NCBI GenBank assembly: GCA_965206125.1
Contig: CBDBIN010000045.1
Coordinates: forward strand, 62,001 to 126,000
Reading direction: 5' to 3'
DNA length: 64,000 bases
Origin: CAXWPM01 sp965206125
GTDB taxonomy: Bacteria > Acidobacteriota > Terriglobia > 20CM-2-55-15
How positions within the stretch are numbered: the first letter of the stretch is position 1; each line of letters opens with the position of its first letter. A program made the translations under genes and the position numbers. Below the pieces are notes generated by a model. That model was not told the origin of the DNA and did no database searches. It saw only the letters and a list, made by a program, of their open reading frames with translations. Below, piece after piece: positions 15,789 to 25,528 of the stretch.

Positions 15789-16856
15789 TCACTTTCGATC
15801 CAGCGCGCGACCGAGTTTCTCCACCTCTACTGCCGCCAGCAGTGCCAGGCCGCCCCCCCGGTCGTCGGCCCCATGCAGGATCGGGCGCTCGAGATAGTAC
15901 TCCCTGGTGGATCGCGCTCCAGTGCTCACGCACACGTCACTAACCGTCTCGTCATTTCCAACTCGGGCCACGATGGCCTGCCATCCTCTCTCGACGACAG
16001 GCAGGAACTCTTCGCGGTCCAGCCAGCCGAGGCGTATTCCACGGGACATTGCGGTCACGGTCGTGGCCGTCACGGTGAGCTCGCGGTAGCTTGTAGGCTC
16101 GTCCACCACCTGCCGCCAGCTACCGTCGTCACTCTGATGCGTTACAAGCGCGCGCATCTGGCGACGATAGATGTCCAGGATCATCGTACGATCGGACCAG
16201 TCCTCCGGCATGTACGTCAACGCTTCCGCGAGGCCCAGGGCCGCGAATCCGTTGCCGCGTCCCCAGGCGAACGGTCCCTCGAGCGAGTGGACGAAAATGC
16301 CGTCCGGACGCTGAAGACGCTCGGCGTACGCCGTCAGCAGGCGCCCGATGACCCGCGGATAGCGGGCGTCGCCCGAGCGGTCAGCGACCCTTGCGAGGAG
16401 CGAGGTGGCCATGAACATGTCGTCCGTCCACTCGGTGGCAAACCGCACGATCTCCTCGGCGTCGGTTGGCAAGATCAGCTCGGCAGCCTCCGCAGCGAGC
16501 GCCCTGGCGGCGGCGTCTTCGGCAAGCTCGCCCAGGTCGGAAAAGGCCGCCAATACGGCCAGGCTCGTCAATCGGTACGGCTCGGCGATCACGGGCCGTT
16601 CTCCCTCGAGGAAGGGTTGCATCTCAAGACGAGCCTTTTCGGCCCAACGGTCCTCACCTGACAGCTCCGACAGACCGAAAGCCGCCGCCCACGACAGCGC
16701 GGAGATGTAGCTCCTGGAGGGCGTCTCGGGATAGCGGGCCGCCAAAACCCTGGCTAGTTCGAGGGGCTCGTTTTCGGGGATCTGCCCCAACGCCGCGACT
16801 GGCAAAAGCACGAGCAGCGCGGCGAGGGACAGGCTGTTTATTGCTTTCGAGTGCAC
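15789..16856 (-). CDS. Exported GH105/GH88-like unsaturated uronyl hydrolase
   Basis: A 355-residue alpha/alpha-barrel glycosidase with signal peptide (SLAALLVLLPVAALGQ). EWTDDMFMATSLLAR carries the acidic pair Asp145-Asp146 where GH105/GH88 enzymes have their catalytic aspartate. WGRGNGFAALGLAEALTYMP and HQSDDGSWRQVVDEPTSY follow, as in YteR-like unsaturated rhamnogalacturonyl hydrolases. It should release 4,5-unsaturated uronic acids from polysaccharide-lyase products in the periplasm. The zinc-protease gene ends at 16862, five bases upstream, so both are probably on one transcript. The precise uronide specificity is not readable. Confidence 0.82.
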   Translation of the reverse strand: MHSKAINSLSLAALLVLLPVAALGQIPENEPLELARVLAARYPETPSRSYISALSWAAAFGLSELSGEDRWAEKARLEMQPFLEGERPVIAEPYRLTSLAVLAAFSDLGELAEDAAARALAAEAAELILPTDAEEIVRFATEWTDDMFMATSLLARVADRSGDARYPRVIGRLLTAYAERLQRPDGIFVHSLEGPFAWGRGNGFAALGLAEALTYMPEDWSDRTMILDIYRRQMRALVTHQSDDGSWRQVVDEPTSYRELTVTATTVTAMSRGIRLGWLDREEFLPVVERGWQAIVARVGNDETVSDVCVSTGARSTREYYLERPILHGADDRGGGLALLAAVEVEKLGRALDRK

Positions 16857-16861
16857 AACGA

Positions 16862-19390
16862 TCAGTTCCCACCTCCGCCTTCTTCCAGGATCGCCCGGGC
16901 ACGAGCCGCAAGGTCCACCATGTGCGCCCGGGCCACCTCGTCCTCTGTAGCTGTGGCGGCACGCTCCGCATCCTCCTGGATGGCCTCGAGCTGTGCGCGA
17001 GCCAGCGGCCGGATGTCGGACTGACTCACATCCACCCGGGTGGCGTTGCCGCCCGACGGCCCGGTGGCCGTCGGATCGTCCGTCATCAGATATTCGAGGC
17101 GCTCAACATACGCACGCTGTAGGTTGCGACGGTAGGTGTCGATCGCTGAACCGTCGTCGAGCTCGGAAAAGACTCCGTTGCGAAGGTCACCAAGAAAGTC
17201 GACGAGCCGATAGGGATCGGAATCGAAGACCTCCGACTCGATGACGCGCTGCATCCGCCCCGGATTGAGCATCTGATTGAGAAACCCGACCTGCCGACCG
17301 CGCACCCGCTCGAGCGCTCCGGCGTGCTCAATTCTCCGCAGGATGTCCTTGTCTGCGAGCCAGGTCGGCGATTCGAACGCTTCCTGGATGACGAACTGCA
17401 CTGCGTGCTCCTGCTTGTCTCGCGACACCGGGGTGTAGATCGGCTCGCCCTGATCCGTGGACTTGGCGTTCTGGTATCGGCCCCCGACGAGCGTGATCAC
17501 GTGGCCGATATACCGGCTCCACTGGCCCACGAGCTCCCCGTAGAGTTCTTCGAGGTCGTCGAAGTTTTCGCCCGGCGTCTTCGTCCATTCGACCAAGTTC
17601 GGCACTACGCGCTTGAGGTTAGCGACACCGTAGCCCGAGGACTTCACCGGGTCGTTGCCCATGTCCTCGGTCTGGGCGTCGGGGTTCCAGCCGGTGCTGG
17701 ATCCGAAGCGGTACATCGGGTCGTCGGCGTGCTCGGCAATCCACTCGTCGAGCGTGGGCTTCTCTTCGTCGGGAGACTTGGCCGCCGGGATCACCCGGTA
17801 GCCCCAATTGACGGCGTAGTGATCGTAGGGGCCGACCTTGCGGATGTAATCGGTGGGCTTGAGCCCATCGCCGGGCTGGGCCACATAGTTCTGGCGGGCG
17901 TAATCCATGACCGATGGGGAGACGCCCATGCGGCTCGCGAAGTCGGGATCTCGCAGCGATTCGGTCGGATACGAGGACGACCCGATCATGTTGTGCGGCA
18001 GCCCGATCGCGTGCCCGATCTCGTGGGCGATCACCTGCCGGATGGTCTCGCCCATGAGCTCATCGGGCATGTCGAGCGATCGCGCGGCCGGGTTCGACGC
18101 GCCGGTCTCGATCATGAGCCGGTTTCGATACGACCGCAAATGGTTGTGGAACCAAACGATGTCGCTCTCGATGATCTCGCCAGTGCGGGGGTCGGAGACC
18201 GACGGACCCATGGCGTTGCGGACCATGCTCGCCGCCCAGCGCACCACCGAGTAGCGGGCGTCCTCGGCGGCCCAATCAGGGTCCTCCTCACGGCTTGGGG
18301 GATCCAGCGCGACGATGGCGTTGCTGAACCCGGCAGTCTCGAATGCTGCCTGCCAGTCCTCGATGCCTCGACGCACGTGAGGGCGCCATCGGGCCGGCGT
18401 CGCCGGGTCGACGTAGTACACGATGGGCTTTACCGGATCGACCAGCTCGCCCCGCGCATACGCTTCAGGATCGGACGGTTCCAGGCGCCAGCGCCGGATG
18501 AAGGTCTGCTCAGCGGCTTTGAGTTCGTCGAGGCCGAAGTTCACCTGGCTGATCGAGGAGTAGCCGACGCGGTCGTCGCGACGACGCGGCATCATCGGGT
18601 CTTCGGGCAGCAGCACCATCGACTGGTGCATCTCCATCGAGATCGTCGCGGCGCGGACGTCGGTTGGCGGCGCGGCGGCGGAGAACGTCAGCGTGTGCCG
18701 CACGTCGACGTTGAGCGGATAACTGCGCGCATAGTTGATGAAGCTCCGGTCGGAGTCGAGACTGCGAACCTCGTAGGTCTTCCGTTGGGCTGCCGAGAGT
18801 CCGGAGAGCGCCGGTGTGTCACCCGAATAGAAGTCGGTAACGTCGATGACCACGGTGTCGCCATCCGGCCCGATGGCCTCGATGTCAAAGGCCTCGACGA
18901 TCGGGGCGAAGTTGTTTCGTACGACCGACTCGAAGATAGGCAGCGAGTCTTCCGCGACTTGGTTGAAGGACACCTTTCGCAGCAGGACCCGATCGCCGCG
19001 GCGCTCCCAGTGGAGCACCTGCTCTGAGACCTTGGCGCCCGACACGATGGTCCCTCCCAGGCCCGCCGGCACCCGCCCGATCCGCGTGATCAGGAGCATG
19101 TCCACGTTGTAAAGGGACTCCGGGATCTCGAAGAAGTAGGATTCGTCGACCCGATGAACCGTGAACAGCCCCTCGTCGGATTCGGCCTCCCCGGTGATCA
19201 CGTCGGCGTAGGGCTTGGGCCCCTCTTGGTCCTCAGCGGCGCTCTGGGGAGCGGGATCCTGCGGGCTGCTGGACTGGCTGGCCTGGGACAGGAGGCTAAC
19301 TGAGCCGAACGAGGGTGTGGCCGTCGCCCCCGCCGAGGAAAAAACACCGCACGTCAAGGCGAGCAGGAATGCAAAGTACGATCTTTTCAT
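16862..19390 (-). CDS. Exported zinc-dependent metalloprotease, DUF4953/DUF5117 type
   Basis: An 842-residue protein starting at ATG 19390 after GGAGAGAT, with signal peptide (SYFAFLLALTCGVFSSAGATA). The metzincin-like zinc motif HEIGHAIGLPH has ligands His456, His460 and His466 with catalytic Glu457. PSVMDYARQNYVAQPGD follows, with the methionine of a Met-turn. The domain order (DUF5117-like N-terminus, DUF4953 core, DUF5118-type lead) is typical of large Bacteroidetes/Acidobacteriota exported proteases. The substrate is unknown. It precedes the GH105 gene closely, suggesting joint expression for extracellular degradation. Confidence 0.88.
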   Translation of the reverse strand: MKRSYFAFLLALTCGVFSSAGATATPSFGSVSLLSQASQSSSPQDPAPQSAAEDQEGPKPYADVITGEAESDEGLFTVHRVDESYFFEIPESLYNVDMLLITRIGRVPAGLGGTIVSGAKVSEQVLHWERRGDRVLLRKVSFNQVAEDSLPIFESVVRNNFAPIVEAFDIEAIGPDGDTVVIDVTDFYSGDTPALSGLSAAQRKTYEVRSLDSDRSFINYARSYPLNVDVRHTLTFSAAAPPTDVRAATISMEMHQSMVLLPEDPMMPRRRDDRVGYSSISQVNFGLDELKAAEQTFIRRWRLEPSDPEAYARGELVDPVKPIVYYVDPATPARWRPHVRRGIEDWQAAFETAGFSNAIVALDPPSREEDPDWAAEDARYSVVRWAASMVRNAMGPSVSDPRTGEIIESDIVWFHNHLRSYRNRLMIETGASNPAARSLDMPDELMGETIRQVIAHEIGHAIGLPHNMIGSSSYPTESLRDPDFASRMGVSPSVMDYARQNYVAQPGDGLKPTDYIRKVGPYDHYAVNWGYRVIPAAKSPDEEKPTLDEWIAEHADDPMYRFGSSTGWNPDAQTEDMGNDPVKSSGYGVANLKRVVPNLVEWTKTPGENFDDLEELYGELVGQWSRYIGHVITLVGGRYQNAKSTDQGEPIYTPVSRDKQEHAVQFVIQEAFESPTWLADKDILRRIEHAGALERVRGRQVGFLNQMLNPGRMQRVIESEVFDSDPYRLVDFLGDLRNGVFSELDDGSAIDTYRRNLQRAYVERLEYLMTDDPTATGPSGGNATRVDVSQSDIRPLARAQLEAIQEDAERAATATEDEVARAHMVDLAARARAILEEGGGGN

Positions 19391-19521
19391 CGTGATCTCT
19401 CCAGATGATTGAAGAATTGCGAGTAAGTGAAACGGGACAAGTATATCGGCAGGATGTGCACCAGGCAACGACGGTGGTGCCTGCCCGATAATCCGAATCA
19501 TTCCCCTGTTCGAAGTTACTT

Positions 19522-21009
19522 TCACGCCGAAGCGACCTTCTTCATGGGCAGACTGATCGTCACCTCGGTTCCCTTACCCACGACACTCTCGATCCGGATC
19601 TCGCCCTGGTGATCGTGAATAATCTTATAGTCGGTAGACAAGCCGAATCCCATCTTCATCCGGCCCTGGGTAGCGTGGAAATCAAAATCGAAAATACGGT
19701 CCAACTGCGCCTGCGGAATGCCCACCCCGGTATCGGCAATCTGAACATTGACCTTGTGATCAGCCTCAAAGGTGCTGATTCTTATCTCCCCTTTCGACTC
19801 GATAGCCTGCAGCGCATTCTTTAAGAGGTGCATGATGACCTGGTTCAGTTGTCCGGGCGCGCAGTAAACACGCCCGATCTGGCCATAGCGCTTAACGATG
19901 TTGATTTCTTTCGCAGTCTGGCTCTCCAGCAGCGTCAAGGTGCTCTCGATCCCCTCGTGGATGTCCGCCAGCTGAAACTCCGCTTCGTCGAGTCGGGCGA
20001 AATTGCGCAAGCTGTTGACGATGCGGGTTACCCGTTTGGCGCCGCTGGAAATCACTCGATTGGCATCGGCCATCACGTCGAATAGGTTTTCGAGAGACTG
20101 GTGATCTTTGTGACCTACGGACAAGGTCCTTTCCACCGTCAGTTGCAGCTTATCCAGAGCCCGGGTAAGGGTGTCGTTCATGCTGCGGATGGCCCCCATC
20201 GGGGTATTCATCTCATGCGCCACGCCGGACACCAGATCGCCGAGCGAGGCCATCTTTTCCTGGATGACCATCTGGTTCTGCGTTTCTCTTAGCAGCCGCA
20301 GGTTTTCTTCAAGGGTCCTGTTCTGCTCCTCCAAACGCAGAAAGTCGAGATAGCGGATATAACCCAACGACAGTGCTTTTGTCAGCTCCTGAACGATAGT
20401 CAGGTGCTCTTGGACTGACGTGGGCACAATAATGCCGACGGTGCCATGCTCGAAAGGCACATGGATAAAGATCCATTCGGCTCTATCGGGTATCGGATAA
20501 GGCCGGCCCAGGCCCCAGGGCTCGGTCACTGCCTCAAATCTCGCCGCGCAATCCTCTCCGCTGACCGCTATAGACAAGACCTCCCCTCGGCGCCAGCAAT
20601 CGATCACTGCCTGATCTCTTGAACTAGACAAGTTCACTTCCGATACCACCACCTCTTCATTGAGCTCAAACACATCGGGCGAAGTCCAGGACATGCCGAA
20701 CTTTCTCGGGTTGTGGAAGGCGTAGTACCGTCTTCGAATGTGAAACCCATCCTCTTCTTCTTCCACGAACCGAATCGTGCTGCCCAAGTTATCGATTCCC
20801 AGATGCGACATCTCCTCAAACATCGTACCTACTACGTTCAATAGATCCTTAGTAGAACGCATGGCCATAGCCTCTGCCCGCACCCGCTCGACAGCCAGCC
20901 TGCGTTTCACCGAGGGCACGTCGCCCTCCCGACGCAAGCCGTCGTTATCCTCGCGTAGTTTCGCCAGCTCAGCGATGAGTTGTTTTTTGGTTTTAGCGGT
21001 ATCTTTCAA
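19522..21009 (-). CDS. Cytoplasmic sensor histidine kinase
   Basis: A 495-residue kinase beginning at TTG 21009. Residues 1-30 form a coiled coil; a GAF-like sensor domain follows to about 220, then coiled coil (LEEQNRTLEENLRLLRETQNQ). The dimerisation box has SGVAHEMNTPMGAI with phospho-accepting His265. The ATPase domain shows HLLKNALQAI (N box), ADTGVGIP (G1) and MGFGLSTDYKIIHDH (G2). No membrane segment is seen, so it senses a cytoplasmic signal. No response regulator is adjacent, so its partner is unknown. The split hspQ gene lies 46 bases upstream on the same strand. Confidence 0.9.
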   Translation of the reverse strand: MKDTAKTKKQLIAELAKLREDNDGLRREGDVPSVKRRLAVERVRAEAMAMRSTKDLLNVVGTMFEEMSHLGIDNLGSTIRFVEEEEDGFHIRRRYYAFHNPRKFGMSWTSPDVFELNEEVVVSEVNLSSSRDQAVIDCWRRGEVLSIAVSGEDCAARFEAVTEPWGLGRPYPIPDRAEWIFIHVPFEHGTVGIIVPTSVQEHLTIVQELTKALSLGYIRYLDFLRLEEQNRTLEENLRLLRETQNQMVIQEKMASLGDLVSGVAHEMNTPMGAIRSMNDTLTRALDKLQLTVERTLSVGHKDHQSLENLFDVMADANRVISSGAKRVTRIVNSLRNFARLDEAEFQLADIHEGIESTLTLLESQTAKEINIVKRYGQIGRVYCAPGQLNQVIMHLLKNALQAIESKGEIRISTFEADHKVNVQIADTGVGIPQAQLDRIFDFDFHATQGRMKMGFGLSTDYKIIHDHQGEIRIESVVGKGTEVTISLPMKKVASA

Positions 21010-21320
21010 CGAATATCATCCCCATCGATCTGATATTGATGAAGCAACCGTACTTCTAGTTCATCCGCCCATTCACATGCCGCCCATCGATGAAGTGAGT
21101 GAAGTAGACCAGCGGATGCTCGACAGGGTGCCTGGTAGGATCTGGCTGGAGGTTGCGATCGGCTACGTAAGTCTGGTGTGTCGCCCCATGTGGCAATACG
21201 TGGTACCAGGGACGATCCTTCGGTGGTCTCGAACGCGCTACAGATTCGTACCAATCGTCGGTTCCTTTGAACTCGGAATCGACGCCAATAACAACACCCC
21301 GGTAGTTGAACAGTTTGTGG

Positions 21321-22541
21321 GCTGGTCTCAACGGATCGACGCAACACTTTATCTTAAAAGGAAGAGGTGGAGTGTATGCGGAAAGGGATGCGATTCGGTT
21401 TCACGGCGGCGGAGAAGGCGGAGGTATGGGATCGGTGGCGGCGAGGGGAATCTCTGCATGAGATCGGGCGAGCGTTTGGCAAGCTGTCATCGTCTGTATA
21501 TTGTCAGCTGGCGCATACCGGAGGCATTCGTCCTCGACCACGACGACGGTCGAGGTTGGCTTTGAGCCTGTCGGAACGTGAGGAGATCTCCCGCGGGATC
21601 GCGGCCGAGCAGTCGTTGCGTTCGATCGCAGAGTGTCTGGGGCGTTCACCCTCGACGGTGAGCCGGGAGATCCAGCGCAATGGGGGCTATGATGACTACC
21701 GGGCGTCTGTCGCCGATGAACAGGCTTGGAACCGGGCCCGTCGCCCGAAGCGATGTCAGTTGGGTCGCCATCCGCGGTTACGGCGAATGGTGGCGAGGAA
21801 GCTCCGGCGGAATTGGTCGCCCGAACAGATCGCCGGCTGGCTGAAGCGATCCTATCCAGAGGATGAGTCGTATCACGTGTCCCACGAGACGATCTATCGC
21901 AGCCTATTCGTGCAGGCGCGGGGTGTTTAAGAAAGAACTACTTAGACATCTGAGGTCGAGACGAACGATTCGTCGATCCCGACATTCCAGTCACAAAGGT
22001 CACGGGAAAGGGGATCTCGCCGATATCGTATCGATTCGTGAGCGCCCGGCCGAGGTCGAAGATCGTGCCGTTCCCGGTCACTGGGAGGGAGATCTGATAG
22101 TGGGATCGAACAACACCTACATTGCGACCCTGGTCGAACGCCATACCCGTTACGTGATGTTGGTGAAAGTGTCGGATAAACAGACCAAGACCGTCGTGCC
22201 TGCACTGATCAAGCACGCGAAGAAACTACCGACCGAGCTGTATAAATCGCTGACCTGGGATCGCGGCAAGGAAATGGGAGATCATCGGCGGTTTACCCTG
22301 GCGACCGACATCGACGTCTACTTCTGCGATCCGCAGAGTCCATGGCAACGTGGTTCCAATGAAAACACGAATGGCCTGCTCCGACAGTACTTCCCAAAGA
22401 GAACCGACTTATCGGTGCACTCGCAGGCGCACCTGAACAAGGTGGCACGTGAGCTCAATGAACGGCCGCGTAAGACGCTGGAGTTTGAAACTCCAGCAGA
22501 ACGATTCAACGCTTGTGTTGCATCGATCGGTTGAGGTGGCA
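21321..22541 (+). mobile_element. IS30-family element, copy 1 (1221 bp)
   Basis: Ends are GCTGGTCTCAA (left) and TTGAGGTGGCA (right), with inner inverted repeats sharing CTCAA, CGA and GCAACAC. The target duplication is GG (21319-21320 and 22542-22543), the 2-bp size known for IS30. The boundaries were set by restoring the hspQ frame. It is 2 bp shorter than copy 3 because of a deletion inside the transposase. Confidence 0.88.
21376..22534 (+). pseudogene. IS30-family transposase, frameshifted by a 2-bp deletion
   Basis: Same transposase as in copy 3: an N-terminal helix-turn-helix (EVWDRWRRGESLHEIGRAFG), SPSTVSREIQRNGGY, and a DDE core (VPGHWEGDLIVGSNNTYIAT, LTWDRGKEMGDHRRF, NENTNGLLRQYFPK). 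In copy 3 the segment reads CAGGCGCGCGGGG; here one CG of the run is missing (near 21916-21921), so the frame stops at 21930 and a second frame carries the C-terminal part to 22534. The product is two fragments, so this copy is probably inactive. Confidence 0.85.
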
Positions 22542-22673
22542 GGTTAACAAGATCCCCAATCAAAAAACGGGCACTCGACGTTGTCTCTGCTTCACCCATT
22601 CGACAGTTCCCAATGATGGCACCGGCACCCGTCCCGCCCGAGACGCTTCGCGTGCTGCTCTGGCGAGCTCGAA

Positions 22674-23225
22674 TCAGCCACCGAAGCTGCGGGCGAACAG
22701 GTCGTCAATGGCGGCCAGTCCGTTTTGCTTGAGGACGCGCGTCCCGCCTCCGGCGATCGCACTCTGATGAATGACGGGGGCCGCTTCCGCTTCCCATGAT
22801 TTGCCCGTCCATCGGAACCAGTCGTCCACTTCCTGGTCGAACACGGCCGGCTGTTTGTTGCAGAGTTTGGCAAACTCGGCGCCCCAGCCGGTGCCGCCCT
22901 TTACCGTGCCGTCGTCCAGGATCTGGCCAACGATAAAGACATCCTGACCGTTGTTGATTTGATGCCAGATACACTGGAGGACGTGCCGGAAGCCGGGCGT
23001 ATCGGGAAATGAACGGTTCATCAGGCGGCCGACGTAGTGGAGACTCACGTCGCCCTGCCTCATCTCGGACTGGGTCAGGACACGGATGCCGCGGGTTCTC
23101 TCGTCCTTGTGACCGTCGAACGTGAAATTGATTTCCTCGATCCCGTATCTCTCGGCTGCTGCGCCAAAGGCGGCTTCAGCCCCGTTCGAGGCGCCGCTGA
23201 ACAGAATGCAGTCTTCAGGGTTCAT
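22674..23225 (-). CDS. Hypothetical Rossmann-like protein (SLOG/YpsA-like pattern)
   Basis: A 183-residue soluble protein starting at ATG 23225 with GGAG upstream. The opening CILFSGASNGAEAAFGAAAERYG resembles glycine-rich SLOG/TIGR00725-type nucleotide-binding starts, and DDGTVKGGTGWGAEFAKLCNKQPAVFDQE with DDWFRWTGKSW recalls proteins that bind a nucleotide and stack an aromatic residue. I cannot name a specific family. It is the gene upstream of hspQ on the same strand, 74 bases away, and both may share a transcript. Confidence 0.6.
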   Translation of the reverse strand: MNPEDCILFSGASNGAEAAFGAAAERYGIEEINFTFDGHKDERTRGIRVLTQSEMRQGDVSLHYVGRLMNRSFPDTPGFRHVLQCIWHQINNGQDVFIVGQILDDGTVKGGTGWGAEFAKLCNKQPAVFDQEVDDWFRWTGKSWEAEAAPVIHQSAIAGGGTRVLKQNGLAAIDDLFARSFGG

Positions 23226-23392
23226 GTTTGCTCCGGCTTGAGGGTTCAGCCATTGTCTGCGAACCGTGCGGGCGTGTCCACCCAGTTTGATCTTGGAATC
23301 TCGGACCGTGACAGTTTGATTGCTTCGACTAGCTCTCTTTCGTAACATCTACCCAGTTTTTCGAGAACACGATTCGTCAGAGGGGGTTTGAA

Positions 23393-25480
23393 GTGAAACT
23401 AACTTATGCTTTCCGAGTCGCTTGGGTTCGGCTCGTCGTAGTGACGGCTTCGGTCGCAGCACTCCTGGTGGTCTCCGAGGCGAGCGCCCAGACTCAGCGG
23501 CTCTCGCTCGACAATTACCTGGATATGGAGTCCGTCTCAAATCCTCAGATTTCTCCCGATGGGTCCCGGATCATCTACACGCGTCAGTGGGTGGATAAGG
23601 TCAACGACCGACGTGCATCGTCACTCTGGATGATGAACAGCGATGGCACCAGGAAGCGACAACTCGTCGAGGGGAGCGGAGCGCTCTGGTCTCCCGACGG
23701 CACCCGAATCCTGTTCACCAGGGAAGGGGAGCCTGAGGGCTCTCAGATCTTTGTCCGTTGGATGGACGATGAAGGATCCGTGACTCAGATTACGCGGCTC
23801 GAGAACGGGCCGTCCGGTGCGCGTTGGTCCCCCGATGGCAACCTGGTGGCCTTTACGAGCCGCATCGACGATAAAGCGGATTTCGCCGGAGTCCGCCTCC
23901 CCTCACGGCCCGATGGCGCAAAATGGGTGGATGAGCCGAAGATCGTCGAGCGGGCCGGCTACAAGCGTGACCGCCAGGGCTACATCGACACCGGCTGGGC
24001 GCATGTCTTCGTGGTACCGGCTGAAGGCGGGACCGCCCGGCAGATGACAGACGGTGCTTGGAACCACTCGAACATCTCGTGGAGCCCCGACGGAACCGAG
24101 ATCTACTTCACGTCCCATCGCGCCGAGGATTGGGATCGCCCGGAAAACTGGCAGGAGTCGGAGATCTACTCGGTTGCTGTGGCTTCGGGGGACATTACCC
24201 AGCTTACCGACCGTCGAGGTCCAGACAATGGACCGACACCATCACCCGATGGGCGCTTGATCGCCTACACCGGAATCGAGACCCACCAGGACACCTACCG
24301 GAACCAGAAGATCTATGTGATGAATCGGGACGGTTCCGGATCACGCGTAATCTCCGGTGACTACGACCGTCAGTCCCGTGGCCTCCGGTGGGCTCCGGAC
24401 GGGAGTGGCCTCTACTTCAGCGTTTCGCGCGACGGATACCGCAGCCTTCACTTCGTGTCACTTGATGGGGGCGTCACACAGCTTACCGACGGTGAGCAAC
24501 TCCTGTCGCTATCGTCATTCTCGGACGCCGGCACAGCCGTCGGGACGATCTCGAGCGCGTACGAGCCCGGTGACATCTACCGATTCGATCTATCGAGCCC
24601 GAGCGTCGTCAACCGCTTGACCGAGGTCAATACTGACGTCCTCGACGGGATCAACCTCGGCGAGGTGGAGGAGATCTGGTACGACTCGGATCCGTTCCGC
24701 ATCCAAGGCTGGATCGTGAAGCCCCCCGACTTTGACCCAAACCGCGCCTACCCCATGATGCTGGTGATTCACGGTGGCCCCCATGGGATGTACAACGGCG
24801 GGTTCAATTTCGCGTTGCAGGAGCACGCCGCCAATGACTACGTTGTGCTCTACACCAACCCGCGCGGCAGCACGGGCTACGGGACGGCTTTCGCAAACGC
24901 GATCAACCATGACTACCCCGGCATCGACATGCAGGACCTCATGCGCGGTGTCGATGAGGCAATCGAGACCGGCTACGTGGACGAGGACAACCTGTTCGTG
25001 TACGGATGCTCTGGTGGCGGCATCCTGACCAGCTACATCGTCGGCAACACCGATCGCTTCAGAGCTGCGTCGGCGAACTGTCCCATCGTGAACTGGATGT
25101 CGGCGATGGGGACGTCCGATGCCATTTCGTATCTGCGGACTTTCGAGAAGCCCTTCTGGGAAGACGCGACCGAGTGGATCGATCGCTCATCGATTTTCTA
25201 CGCGGGGAACGTGACGACGCCCACGATGCTCATGACGGGCGAGAACGACCTTCGCACGCCGATGGGTCAAACCGAGGAGTTCTACCAGGCACTCCAGTAC
25301 GTGGGCGTGCCTACAGTGATGGTTCGATTCCAGGAAGAGTGGCATGGCACAAGCTCTCGGCCTTCCAACTTCATCCGGACCCAGCTATACCTGCGGAAGT
25401 GGTTCGAAAAGTGGGGCACGCACGAACCGCTCGCAACTGCAGAAGACACGAGCGGTGAAAATCGAAACCAGCAGCGGTGA
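23393..25480 (+). CDS. Exported S9-family prolyl oligopeptidase/dipeptidyl peptidase
   Basis: A 695-residue serine peptidase with signal peptide (VVVTASVAALLVVSEASAQ), starting at GTG 23393 after GAGGGGG. Residues 35-420 form a TolB/WD40-like propeller (repeated SPDGT/S), followed by an alpha/beta-hydrolase domain beginning near LVIHGGPHGMYNGG. The catalytic triad is visible: Ser540 in YGCSGGG, Asp619 in GENDLRTP and His651 in EEWHGTS. It should cleave short peptides, probably after proline, outside the cytoplasm, feeding peptide use. It appears to stand alone, divergent from the SLOG-like gene. Confidence 0.93.
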   Translation: MKLTYAFRVAWVRLVVVTASVAALLVVSEASAQTQRLSLDNYLDMESVSNPQISPDGSRIIYTRQWVDKVNDRRASSLWMMNSDGTRKRQLVEGSGALWSPDGTRILFTREGEPEGSQIFVRWMDDEGSVTQITRLENGPSGARWSPDGNLVAFTSRIDDKADFAGVRLPSRPDGAKWVDEPKIVERAGYKRDRQGYIDTGWAHVFVVPAEGGTARQMTDGAWNHSNISWSPDGTEIYFTSHRAEDWDRPENWQESEIYSVAVASGDITQLTDRRGPDNGPTPSPDGRLIAYTGIETHQDTYRNQKIYVMNRDGSGSRVISGDYDRQSRGLRWAPDGSGLYFSVSRDGYRSLHFVSLDGGVTQLTDGEQLLSLSSFSDAGTAVGTISSAYEPGDIYRFDLSSPSVVNRLTEVNTDVLDGINLGEVEEIWYDSDPFRIQGWIVKPPDFDPNRAYPMMLVIHGGPHGMYNGGFNFALQEHAANDYVVLYTNPRGSTGYGTAFANAINHDYPGIDMQDLMRGVDEAIETGYVDEDNLFVYGCSGGGILTSYIVGNTDRFRAASANCPIVNWMSAMGTSDAISYLRTFEKPFWEDATEWIDRSSIFYAGNVTTPTMLMTGENDLRTPMGQTEEFYQALQYVGVPTVMVRFQEEWHGTSSRPSNFIRTQLYLRKWFEKWGTHEPLATAEDTSGENRNQQR

Positions 25481-25528
25481 TCGTACGGAGGGCGGTTTTG
25501 CGGCTTTAACCAGCAGCCGGAAACATGC

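Larger units (their letters stand above)
21056..22599 (-). pseudogene. hspQ: hspQ (YccV, hemimethylated-DNA-binding heat-shock protein), split by IS30 copy 1
   Basis: The N-terminal part starts at ATG 22599 (MGEAETTSSARFLIGDLVN) and stops at the IS at 22542. The C-terminal part continues at 21320 with HKLFNYRGVVIGVDSEF, TDDWYESVARSRPPKDRPWY and TYVADRNLQPDPTRHPVEHP, ending at 21056. Removing the element with one copy of the 2-bp GG duplication restores the reading frame through GDLVNHKLFNYRGVV, a typical HspQ sequence. HspQ is a small YccV-fold protein linked to Lon protease control and to hemimethylated DNA. The gene is inactivated by a visible, apparently recent event. Confidence 0.88.

Noticed and set aside
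17324..19027. Long plus-strand open frame (567 codons) opposite the zinc protease
   Set aside because: It is the complement of a well-supported protease with a HEIGHxxGxxH site; its composition (Arg/Asp/Gly/Val-rich, no motifs) is that of a shadow frame.
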